Assembly: GCA_003453515.1 (NCBI GenBank)
Contig: DMLD01000128.1
Location: 1-7,250, forward strand
Direction: 5' to 3'
From: Lachnospiraceae bacterium
GTDB lineage: Bacteria; Bacillota; Clostridia; Lachnospirales; Lachnospiraceae
DNA: 7,250 bases
The position numbers and the translations under genes are program-made. Below, piece after piece: positions 1-5,022 of the stretch; the stretch's first letter is position 1, and every line of letters begins with the position of its first letter. The notes beneath the pieces were generated by a model, which was given only the letters and a program-made list of their open reading frames with translations, had not been told where the DNA came from and did not search any database.

Positions 1-36
1 TATCTCAAAATCCAAAAATGATGGAGGCGTACCAAT

Positions 37-318
37 ATGGCAATAGCAAAGGAGCTTGAGCTCGACAAACAGACCAACATAGGTTATATGAAGAAGAAAG
101 AAAAAAACATGATCGTCCTTTCACAGGCTAAGGATATAGCCATCAACTACAATGAGTTGTTCGCTATCAAGGTCGAAGAAAGCAAGATCATAGCTCTTGG
201 CAACGGTACGGAATACTGTATCGGAAGCTACAAGTCAAACGATCGCGCCAGGATCGTTCTCTTTGATCTGATCACGACTGTCGGCAACGAGCCTATGTTC
301 CAGCTGCCGAGAGAGTAA
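37..318 (+). CDS. Small protein of unknown function, 93 aa
   Basis: I recognise no characterised function. The start at 37 has a GGAGG at 23-27 with a 9-base spacer, and an in-frame stop lies just upstream at 19-21, so the frame cannot extend further left. The first 24 residues are charged and lysine-rich (MKKKEKN). A compact, probably alpha/beta core begins at Met25 (MIVLSQAKDIAINY), continues through alternating hydrophobic strands (FAIKVEESKIIALG) and an IGSYKSNDRARIVLFDLI segment, and ends in FQLPRE. The core resembles, from memory, short uncharacterised Firmicutes proteins that start MIVxSQ and end near xMPxE. Met25 is therefore a possible alternative start, but its upstream site is weaker. 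It has no signal peptide or membrane segment, so it is probably cytoplasmic. It is followed by a hairpin terminator. The coding call is good; the function is unknown. Confidence 0.75.
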   Translation: MAIAKELELDKQTNIGYMKKKEKNMIVLSQAKDIAINYNELFAIKVEESKIIALGNGTEYCIGSYKSNDRARIVLFDLITTVGNEPMFQLPRE

Positions 319-354
319 TGCCTGCAGCAGCAGTGTGACAGTGTTGCGATATTT

Positions 355-386
355 AAAGCCTTGCAGCCTAAGCCGCAAGGCTTTTT
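355..386 (+). terminator. Rho-independent terminator after the small protein
   Basis: A perfect 10-bp stem is formed by AAAGCCTTGC (355-364) and GCAAGGCTTT (375-384), with a 10-base loop and a T5 run at 382-386. It lies 36 bases after the stop of the upstream plus-strand gene. On the minus strand the stem is followed only by TTTAAATA, so it may also stop convergent luxS transcription, though less efficiently. Confidence 0.85.
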
Positions 387-430
387 ATCATCCTCTCCAT
401 CCGGATCATATCTGTCTTGATCATTAAGCG

Positions 431-958
431 TCATGAATCGAAAAACTGCTGTCCGCCGTCCGTCAGCGGGCGTTCCGTCTTCGGATACTCAAATATGGCA
501 TCGTTATCGGCATTTTTCCTGAGATAATCGGCAAACCTCGCCGCATGGTACTTTGCTATCTCCAGGTTGTGCATGCGGTAGTTCCCGCAATTCTCGGCAG
601 TTGCACCGGGAACCTCATCCACATCCTTCACCGAATCGAATGCACCGAGCAAAAGCCCGTGTATCTCGCGCGGATCACGGTCTCCCTTCAATATCAGATA
701 AAATCCCGTCAGACATCCCATGGGTCCCCAATATATGACCTCATCCTTCCACTCATCGTCGTTGCGAAGATATGTAGCTATGATATGCTCCAGCGAGTGC
801 ATCGACGCAACATCCACAGCCGGCTCCGTATTCGGTTTGGTGACCCTGATGTCGTAGGTCGTGATCCTGTTGTCATCCCCTACCACATCGATACGGCTTG
901 TAAAGATGCCCGGAACGATCTTTGTATGATCCACGGAAAAGCTTGGTATCAGATCCAT
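431..958 (-). CDS. luxS: S-ribosylhomocysteine lyase LuxS
   Basis: LuxS cleaves S-ribosylhomocysteine to homocysteine and 4,5-dihydroxy-2,3-pentanedione, the precursor of autoinducer-2. It is a cytoplasmic homodimeric metalloenzyme of the activated methyl cycle. At 175 residues it is close to the family's usual length of 150-175. The metal-binding HxxEH motif is present as H54-S-L-E57-H58, with the third metal ligand at C124 in ENCGNYRMHNLE. The catalytic cysteine is C82 in GPMGCLTGFYLI, and the N-terminal VDHTK histidine (H11) is also conserved. The ATG has an AGGAGGT box (967-973) at an 8-base spacing. Upstream, only 22 bases separate the start codon from the stem of the tRNA-Pro terminator, so no independent promoter fits in the usual place. 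The gene appears intact and catalytically complete. Confidence 0.97.
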   Translation of the reverse strand: MDLIPSFSVDHTKIVPGIFTSRIDVVGDDNRITTYDIRVTKPNTEPAVDVASMHSLEHIIATYLRNDDEWKDEVIYWGPMGCLTGFYLILKGDRDPREIHGLLLGAFDSVKDVDEVPGATAENCGNYRMHNLEIAKYHAARFADYLRKNADNDAIFEYPKTERPLTDGGQQFFDS

Positions 959-980
959 CTTGTCTTACCTCCTGTTTTCT

Positions 981-1009
981 TAAAACAAAACTCCGCAAGC
1001 AGCGGAGTT
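981..1009 (-). terminator. Terminator of tRNA-Pro, directly upstream of luxS
   Basis: On the minus strand, AACTCCGC (1009-1002), a TGCTT loop and GCGGAGTT (996-989) form an 8-bp stem, followed by a T-rich tract (TTTTGTTTTA counting the last two stem bases). This is a textbook intrinsic terminator 20 bases after the tRNA 3' end. It ends 22 bases before the luxS start codon. Confidence 0.85.
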
Positions 1010-1028
1010 CATCATTACATATATCCAA

Positions 1029-1102
1029 TCGAGGTGACAGGATTTGAACCTGCGACCTCTGCGTCCCGAACGCAGCGCTATACCAAACTTAGCCACACCT
1101 CG
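1029..1102 (-). tRNA. tRNA-Pro, anticodon CGG
   Basis: A full cloverleaf can be folded on the minus strand, 74 nt long. The acceptor arm CGAGGTG/CACCTCG is 7 bp, the D arm is GCTA/TAGC, the anticodon arm is CTGCG/CGCAG and the T arm is GCAGG/CCTGT with TTCAAAT in the loop. The anticodon loop is TTCGGGA, giving anticodon CGG, which reads the proline codon CCG. G37 follows the anticodon, as is usual in tRNA-Pro. The discriminator base is A73 and the CCA end is not encoded (the next bases are TTGG), so CCA must be added by the nucleotidyltransferase. It has its own promoter upstream and terminator downstream. Confidence 0.96.
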
Positions 1103-1131
1103 AATACCGGGGTTATTTCCCGAACGTATAT

Positions 1132-1160
1132 AATTTACCATTTGAAGGGCATCTTGTCAA
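1132..1160 (-). promoter_or_regulatory. Sigma-A-type promoter of tRNA-Pro
   Basis: On the minus strand a consensus TTGACA (1160-1155) is followed by a 17-base spacer and TAAATT (1137-1132). Transcription would start near 1125, about 23 bases before the tRNA 5' end. This is the only clear promoter upstream of both the tRNA and luxS, so luxS may depend on it by read-through. Confidence 0.8.
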
Positions 1161-1235
1161 GGACTTTTTGAGGAATCTCTTTAATCTGCGCTTCCTTATA
1201 TCAATGCTGCCATAGCTCCGGTGCCCATGATCCCC

Positions 1236-1589
1236 TCATGCCTGATCATCCGGCTCATCATGCGAGCCGTCGTTTTCCGCTTTCATCCCGGCTCCGGTCT
1301 TTACCCCCGTCACATCCTCACGAAAGGTCTCCCTGTCTCTTTTCGATGAAAATTTCCAAAATCTTATGTAGAGCCACAGCAGCCCCGGAAGTACAACTGT
1401 CGATCCCAGACTCATCATGAAAAGAGATGACGTGGTGCCGGCTCCCGACAGTGCCGAAACAAGTGTTATCACGTACATCGACAGAAGTAGAACTATGACG
1501 ATCCACGCAAGTACACGCTGAGACTTCGGTCTCACGATCGGTTCATTTTTAACTCCCTGCTCGTTTTCAATATTGGTTTTGTTATCCAT
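1236..1589 (-). CDS. Small two-helix membrane protein, unknown function
   Basis: This 117-residue protein is not recognised as a known family. It has two predicted membrane helices, at about residues 26-48 (VLAWIVIVLLLSMYVITLVS) and 54-77 (leading into LLWLYIRFW). Lys/Arg residues precede the first helix (RPKSQR) and follow the second (RFWKFSSKRDR), which predicts a hairpin with both ends in the cytoplasm. Both tails are polar, and the C-terminal tail is acidic (HDEPDDQA). There is no cleavable signal peptide. The start has an AGAGGA box (1598-1603) at an 8-base spacing. It begins 18 bases after the rarA stop and is probably the last gene of the yigZ-rarA operon. I see no clear terminator in 1161-1235, so transcription may continue into tRNA-Pro. 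Confidence 0.7.
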   Translation of the reverse strand: MDNKTNIENEQGVKNEPIVRPKSQRVLAWIVIVLLLSMYVITLVSALSGAGTTSSLFMMSLGSTVVLPGLLWLYIRFWKFSSKRDRETFREDVTGVKTGAGMKAENDGSHDEPDDQA

Positions 1590-1607
1590 ATCTTAAATCC
1601 TCTTTTA

Positions 1608-2948
1608 CTATTCATCTATATCGTTATAGTGCCTGGCTTCTATTTTTTTGAAGTATTCTCTCACCTTGTTCTCGTAGCCGTTTTCTCCCGGCACAAAGAA
1701 ATGCTCATCCTTCACCTCATCGGGCAGATACTGCTGATCCACATAGTGTCCCGGGAAATCGTGAGCGTACTTGTAACCTATCCCCCGCCCGAGCTTTGCC
1801 GACCCCTTGTAATGGCTGTCCTGAAGGTAGGGCGGTATGGCGTAGCCCGGATGCGATCTCACATAGGCTATCGCATTGTCTATTGCCATATATGAGGCAT
1901 TGCTCTTGGGCGCGGTAGCCACATATACCGCCGCCTCCGCAAGAGGTATCCTCGCCTCCGGCATCCCGACCCTCTCCACTATCTGAGCCGCTGCGCTCGC
2001 GACAACTATCGCCATGGGGTCTGCCATCCCGACATCCTCGGACGCACAGATCATGATCCTCCTCGCGATGAAGGTTATGTCCTCTCCCGCCTCGAGCATC
2101 CTTGCCATATAGTATACGGCGGCATCGGGATCCGAGCCTCTCATGCTCTTGATAAATGCGGATATGGTGTCATAATGATTGTCGCCCGTCTTGTCGTATG
2201 CGAGCTTCCTTTTCTGTATGCACTCCTCAGCGACCTCCATGGTTATATGTATGCGGTCGTCGGCAGCTCTCTCAGTTGTCAGCACACCGAGCTCTATGGC
2301 GTTCAAAGCGGTACGTGCATCGCCCCCTGAGACCTCCGCCAAAAAATCCAGCGCATCATCATCAAGCACCACTCCATAGCTCCCGAATCCGCGCTCAGAG
2401 TCCGTCACCGCCCTTTTGATGATCGTTTTGATGTTCTCGATATCAAGGGGCTTTAACTCAAAAATTATGGATCTGGATATAAGAGCCCCGTTCACCTCAA
2501 AAAAAGGATTCTCCGTTGTCGCTCCTATCAGTATGATCGTCCCGTCCTCAACAAACGGGAGCAGATAATCCTGCTGTCCCTTGTTGAACCTGTGTATCTC
2601 GTCTATGAATAGGATGGTCTTCTTCATGTATCCCGCGATATTTTGCTTTGCCTTGGCTACGACCTCCTCCATATCCTTTTTTCCGGCTGATGTAGCATTT
2701 ATCTGGCAAAAATCGGCGCTTGTCGTATTCGCTATGACCTTAGCCAGTGTCGTCTTTCCCGTTCCCGGAGGCCCGTAAAAAATGACAGAGCTCAGTTTAT
2801 CCGCTTTGATGGCTCTGTACAGCATCTTGTCCTTGCCTATGATGTGCTCCTGTCCAACTACCTCATCCAACGTGCGCGGACGAAGCCTGGACGCCAGCGG
2901 AGACTCTTTTTCCTTATTCTGTTCCTCAAGATAGTCCATCAGATCCAT
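1608..2948 (-). CDS. rarA: Replication-associated recombination protein A (RarA/MgsA), AAA+ ATPase
   Basis: RarA (MgsA in E. coli, related to eukaryotic WRNIP1) is a clamp-loader-like AAA+ ATPase that acts at stalled or gapped replication forks with SSB. Positions are counted from the GTG at 2957, giving 449 residues, a normal family length. Walker A is GPPGTGKT (62-69), Walker B ILFIDE (115-120), sensor 1 is in IGATTENP (144-151), the probable arginine finger lies in ISRS (160-163), and GGDAR (211-215) is the sensor-2 region. The MgsA-type C-terminal half follows, with motifs such as SMRGSDPDAA and HYKGSAKLGRG. I chose the ATG at 2946-2948 (446 aa) because the Shine-Dalgarno AGAAGGTGA (2962-2954) overlaps the GTG and is correctly spaced for the ATG. 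The gene begins 12 bases after the yigZ stop, which suggests translational coupling. Confidence 0.96.
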   Translation of the reverse strand: MDLMDYLEEQNKEKESPLASRLRPRTLDEVVGQEHIIGKDKMLYRAIKADKLSSVIFYGPPGTGKTTLAKVIANTTSADFCQINATSAGKKDMEEVVAKAKQNIAGYMKKTILFIDEIHRFNKGQQDYLLPFVEDGTIILIGATTENPFFEVNGALISRSIIFELKPLDIENIKTIIKRAVTDSERGFGSYGVVLDDDALDFLAEVSGGDARTALNAIELGVLTTERAADDRIHITMEVAEECIQKRKLAYDKTGDNHYDTISAFIKSMRGSDPDAAVYYMARMLEAGEDITFIARRIMICASEDVGMADPMAIVVASAAAQIVERVGMPEARIPLAEAAVYVATAPKSNASYMAIDNAIAYVRSHPGYAIPPYLQDSHYKGSAKLGRGIGYKYAHDFPGHYVDQQYLPDEVKDEHFFVPGENGYENKVREYFKKIEARHYNDIDE

Positions 2949-2953
2949 ATCTC

Positions 2954-2962
2954 TCACCTTCT
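2954..2962 (-). promoter_or_regulatory. Ribosome binding site that decides the rarA start
   Basis: On the minus strand, AGAAGGTGA lies 5 bases before the ATG at 2948. The GTG at 2957-2955 that would open the longest frame lies inside this box and so cannot use it. The box also overlaps the TAG stop of yigZ (2963-2961), which suggests that ribosomes finishing yigZ can restart on rarA. Confidence 0.75.
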
Positions 2963-3632
2963 ATATGATCAAAAGACCGTTTCCACCCACACCGTATCTC
3001 ACATCTTTTTGAAAATCAATTTTCTCTTTACCCGAATATAGTGTGGTTAATTCCTTATTTAACACATTATCCGCTTCGTCCGGAACGATGATCCTCATGC
3101 TGACCTCATCACCGTACTCACTTTCGACCTCAACGGCATCAAATTTCTTCAAAAGATGCCCCAAGCTGCCTAAATTATTATAATCTGTTTTTAACTCATA
3201 CAGTTTTCCGTGCTTTATCTCGGTTAAAACAGCATTTTGAACTGCCTCCTTCACGGCGGCAGAGTACGCTCTCACCAGCCCTCCTGTCCCGAGCAGCGTT
3301 CCGCCAAAATACCTTGTAACGACCACCAGGGCATTTCTTATCCCGCTCCCCATAAGAACATCCTGCATCGGTCTTCCTGCTGTACCCGACGGCTCTCCGT
3401 CATCGCTGCTTCTCGTTATCAACTCGCTTTTGTCGTCGGAGAATACTACATATGCGTAGCAGTTGTGTCTGGCATCATAGTACCTCTTTCTCAGCTGCTC
3501 TATGCCTGAAAGTGCCTCATCCTCGGAGCTCACCGGTATCAGGTTTGCTATGAACTTTGACCGCTTCTCACTGTATTCGCCTGTACTTGTATCACGTAGG
3601 ATGTACTCTTTATCACAGCTGTTTGCTTCCAT
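2961..3632 (-). CDS. yigZ: YigZ/IMPACT family protein (UPF0029)
   Basis: This is a cytoplasmic 223-residue protein with the two-domain YigZ layout. The N-terminal IMPACT domain (about 15-130) carries the signatures SSDDGEPSGTAGRPM (75-89) and VVVTRYFGG (103-111), followed by a glycine-rich LLGTGGLVRAYSAA (113-126). The C-terminal ferredoxin-like domain (about 145-215, DUF1949 type) follows. The length is typical. Bacterial function is poorly defined. The eukaryotic relative IMPACT/YIH1 regulates the kinase GCN2, and the fold suggests nucleic-acid or ribosome contact, but that is inference. The ATG is preceded by AGGAGG (3651-3646) at a rather long 13-base spacing. It is the first gene of an apparent yigZ-rarA-membrane protein operon. 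The bases after its stop serve as the rarA ribosome binding site. Confidence 0.93.
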   Translation of the reverse strand: MEANSCDKEYILRDTSTGEYSEKRSKFIANLIPVSSEDEALSGIEQLRKRYYDARHNCYAYVVFSDDKSELITRSSDDGEPSGTAGRPMQDVLMGSGIRNALVVVTRYFGGTLLGTGGLVRAYSAAVKEAVQNAVLTEIKHGKLYELKTDYNNLGSLGHLLKKFDAVEVESEYGDEVSMRIIVPDEADNVLNKELTTLYSGKEKIDFQKDVRYGVGGNGLLII

Positions 3633-3663
3633 CTGTTCGGGGCTTCCTCCTCTTTATCACTCC

Positions 3664-3678
3664 ACAGGCACAGCCTGT
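3664..3678 (-). repeat. Short inverted repeat in the yigZ leader
   Basis: ACAGGC-N3-GCCTGT forms a 6-bp dyad about 10-25 bases after the expected transcription start of the yigZ operon. It could be an operator or a small leader hairpin. The sequence shows only the symmetry. Confidence 0.4.
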
Positions 3679-3694
3679 CTGCGTTACGGAGATA

Positions 3695-3723
3695 AGTGTA
3701 ACTAAAAATGATGAAAAAGTCAA
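3695..3723 (-). promoter_or_regulatory. Sigma-A-type promoter of the yigZ-rarA operon
   Basis: On the minus strand, TTGACT (3723-3718), a 17-base spacer and TACACT (3700-3695) form a good promoter. Transcription would start near 3688, giving a leader of about 55 bases before yigZ. A 12-bp GC-rich palindrome ends one base upstream of the -35 box, in the place where an UP element would lie. Confidence 0.75.
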
Positions 3724-3724
3724 G

Positions 3725-3753
3725 TGGGCTCACGCCTAAACGGCGTGAGCCCA
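3725..3753. repeat. Inverted repeat A (12-bp stem)
   Basis: TGGGCTCACGCC (3725-3736) and GGCGTGAGCCCA (3742-3753) pair perfectly across a TAAAC loop. Neither strand has a T-run directly after the stem, so it is not a standard terminator. Its right arm can pair instead with the second copy of GGCTCACGCC at 3857-3866. Confidence 0.85.
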
Positions 3754-3795
3754 ACGGACAAGCTCGGATTCTCCGAATCCTCGCTGTCCGTTGGG
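3750..3795. repeat. Inverted repeat B (11-bp stem plus inner stem)
   Basis: CCCAACGGACA (3750-3760) pairs perfectly with TGTCCGTTGGG (3785-3795). Inside it, GGATTC (3766-3771) pairs with GAATCC (3775-3780) over a 3-base loop. Two further G-C pairs (3762-3763 with 3783-3784) continue the helix past a bulge. Confidence 0.8.
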
Positions 3796-3799
3796 TTCT

Positions 3800-3858
3800 C
3801 CTGTAATCGAACATGTCCATCCGGATGCAAGCATCCGATTGACATGTTTGATTACAGG
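3800..3858. repeat. Inverted repeat C (18-bp stem plus inner stem)
   Basis: The arms at 3800-3817 and 3841-3858 pair over 18 positions. The only imperfection is G3809 opposite T3849, which would be a G-U wobble in plus-strand RNA but a C-A mismatch in minus-strand RNA. Inside, CGGATG (3822-3827) pairs with CATCCG (3832-3837). Confidence 0.85.
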
Positions 3859-3874
3859 CTCACGCCTAATACAA

Positions 3875-3903
3875 AATGGGCGCCTGGTGTGTTGGCGCCC
3901 ATT
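3875..3903 (-). terminator. Inverted repeat D, possible minus-strand terminator
   Basis: AATGGGCGCC (3875-3884) and GGCGCCCATT (3894-3903) form a 10-bp stem with a 9-base loop. Read on the minus strand the stem runs into a T-rich tract, TTTTGTATT counting the last two stem bases, which could work as an intrinsic terminator. On the plus strand the following ATATTG is poor. No minus-strand gene directly upstream obviously needs it, so it may simply belong to the palindrome cluster. Confidence 0.45.
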
Positions 3904-3914
3904 ATATTGAAGGG

Positions 3915-3928
3915 GAGAGCAGGCTCTC
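3915..3928. repeat. Inverted repeat E (short)
   Basis: GAGAGC (3915-3920), AG and GCTCTC (3923-3928) form a tight 6-bp dyad. It is the last of five inverted repeats packed into about 200 bases. Confidence 0.5.
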
Positions 3929-3955
3929 GCCCGCCCTGGCATGTATATAGAAACG

Positions 3956-3978
3956 CAATATGCGCGTCTCCCATATTG
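3956..3978. promoter_or_regulatory. LysR-type operator (T-N11-A dyad)
   Basis: CAATATG (3956-3962) and CATATTG (3972-3978) are perfect inverted copies separated by 9 bases. The dyad contains the T-N11-A spacing typical of LysR-family binding sites (T3961, A3973). Its right arm overlaps the -35 box (3976-3981) of the promoter of the adjacent lysR-type gene, so a bound regulator would block that promoter. This fits the negative self-regulation common in the family. Confidence 0.65.
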
Positions 3979-4004
3979 ACTATCTTATATTAAAATATTA
4001 TAAT
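3976..4004 (+). promoter_or_regulatory. Promoter of the LysR-type regulator
   Basis: TTGACT (3976-3981), a 17-base spacer and a perfect TATAAT (3999-4004) give a near-consensus sigma-A-type promoter. Transcription would start near 4011, leaving a leader of about 63 bases before the start codon. Confidence 0.85.
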
Positions 4005-4073
4005 ACAAATATAGTTAAAAGAAAACACCCATTTTGACATAAGGTTATTTAATAATGATACAAGGAGGTTCCC

Positions 4074-4982
4074 ATGTCCATTTCATACGAATACTACAAG
4101 ATCTTCTACTATGTTGCCAGATACGAAAGCTTCAACCGTGCCGCGAAGGTGCTTCTGAACTCACAGCCAAACATAGCCCGTGCCATCAATAACCTTGAGA
4201 GCGAGCTTGATACCACTCTTTTTGAGCGCTCCCACCGCGGGGTAACTCTCACAGAGCCGGGAAAGGTTTTATATGAATACATATCAGAGGCACATCTTCA
4301 GATACAGGCAGGAGAGGAAGCTCTCTCAAAAATGCTTGGCAGTATGCAGGAAAGCCTTTCGATCGGCTTTTCGATCAGTATCACCGATCTGACGGTCAGA
4401 AACCGCATCCTTCCTCCGATACGAGAGTTCTCGATCTCTCATCCAAAGGTAGGACTCAGGATAACAAACAACTCCACCCCGTCCCTGATAGAGGGTGTGA
4501 ATAATGGAGACTATGATCTGGCGATCATCACGACGACCGCACACTCAGACTCATCACTCAGAGAGCATATCCTGTATACCTTCAACGAGATACCTATTGC
4601 CGGAAACGCATACAGACGCGAGCTCGCCGACAGACCCGTCTCCATCAAGGAGCTGATCAACTATCCGCTCATAACGCTTGTCAAAGGATCCGAGACCTTC
4701 TCGCTTCACGACTATATATTTGCAAGCAGCGGCATGATACTCAATCCGTACATAGAGACCTATACCATGCGGCAGTCCCTTGCCTTTGTACAAAATGATA
4801 TGGGCATCACAGCCATAGCCGAGGAGTACGCACAGCCCGCCATAGACGACGGCTCGATCTTTGCCATAGACCTGATTGAAAACATGCCCAAGCGCGAGAT
4901 CTCCATAATAAAAAACACGCGGACACGCTCACACGCCACATCCGCGTTGTTAAATGCCATCGTAAAGCACAACAGAGACTAG
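4074..4982 (+). CDS. LysR-type transcriptional regulator
   Basis: The protein has 302 residues, a typical LysR-family length. The N-terminal winged helix-turn-helix (about 3-62) shows the family pattern: FYYVARYESFNRAAKVL, a recognition helix around SQPNIARAINNLE, then LFERSHRGVTLTEPG. A linker helix (about 65-90) leads to the effector-binding domain (about 94-300), with the usual SIGFS first strand and DYDLAIIT motif. The ligand cannot be inferred. The ATG has AAGGAGG (4062-4068) at a 5-base spacing. The gene is alone on its strand. The usual divergent target gene is not adjacent, because the next divergent gene is yigZ, 441 bases away with its own promoter. A LysR-type operator over its promoter suggests self-regulation. 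It converges on the kinase gene. Confidence 0.95.
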   Translation: MSISYEYYKIFYYVARYESFNRAAKVLLNSQPNIARAINNLESELDTTLFERSHRGVTLTEPGKVLYEYISEAHLQIQAGEEALSKMLGSMQESLSIGFSISITDLTVRNRILPPIREFSISHPKVGLRITNNSTPSLIEGVNNGDYDLAIITTTAHSDSSLREHILYTFNEIPIAGNAYRRELADRPVSIKELINYPLITLVKGSETFSLHDYIFASSGMILNPYIETYTMRQSLAFVQNDMGITAIAEEYAQPAIDDGSIFAIDLIENMPKREISIIKNTRTRSHATSALLNAIVKHNRD

Positions 4983-4990
4983 AAAGATCC

Positions 4991-5017
4991 GGGATATGCT
5001 CTCACAGAGCATATCCC
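4991..5017. terminator. Shared hairpin between two convergent genes
   Basis: GGGATATGCTCT (4991-5002) and AGAGCATATCCC (5006-5017) form a perfect 12-bp stem with a 3-base loop. It lies 8 bases after the regulator stop and 5 bases after the kinase stop. Neither side has an immediate T-run: plus has TTTTT only at 5027-5031 and minus has CTTTCT. It probably acts in both directions, as a weak terminator or an RNA 3'-end stabiliser. Confidence 0.7.
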
Positions 5018-5022
5018 TGCCA

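Larger units (their letters stand above)
3727..3869. repeat. 13-bp exact direct repeat flanking the palindromes
   Basis: GGCTCACGCCTAA occurs at 3727-3739 and again at 3857-3869, separated by 117 bases that contain inverted repeats B and C. The two copies could be a duplicated arm of a structured element, or the ends of an inserted unit. Confidence 0.8.

Noticed and set aside
959..1028. SAM-responsive riboswitch or other leader control in front of luxS
   Set aside because: The space holds only the tRNA terminator and ribosome site. No S-box-like structure fits.
545..1171. Plus-strand open frame of 208 codons
   Set aside because: It runs antisense through luxS, the terminator and the tRNA-Pro gene, so its length is incidental.
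1161..1235. Terminator after the small membrane protein
   Set aside because: I found no GC-rich stem followed by a T-run in this stretch, so none is called.
2949..2957. GTG at 2957 as the start of rarA
   Set aside because: It lies inside the only good ribosome binding site, which is spaced for the ATG at 2948.
3725..3928. CRISPR array
   Set aside because: The repeats are nested inverted pairs with one duplicated 13-mer. There is no series of regularly spaced direct repeats and no cas gene nearby.
3548..3993. Several overlapping open frames on both strands across the palindrome cluster
   Set aside because: They are translations of inverted repeats (both strands give similar MFDYR-type peptides), with no sensible domain pattern. 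Two also overlap the start of yigZ.
4034..4063. A second TTGACA (4034-4039) as the promoter of the LysR-type gene
   Set aside because: Any -10 at proper spacing would fall on or next to the ribosome binding site at 4062, so the transcript would lack it. The upstream TTGACT-N17-TATAAT is far better.
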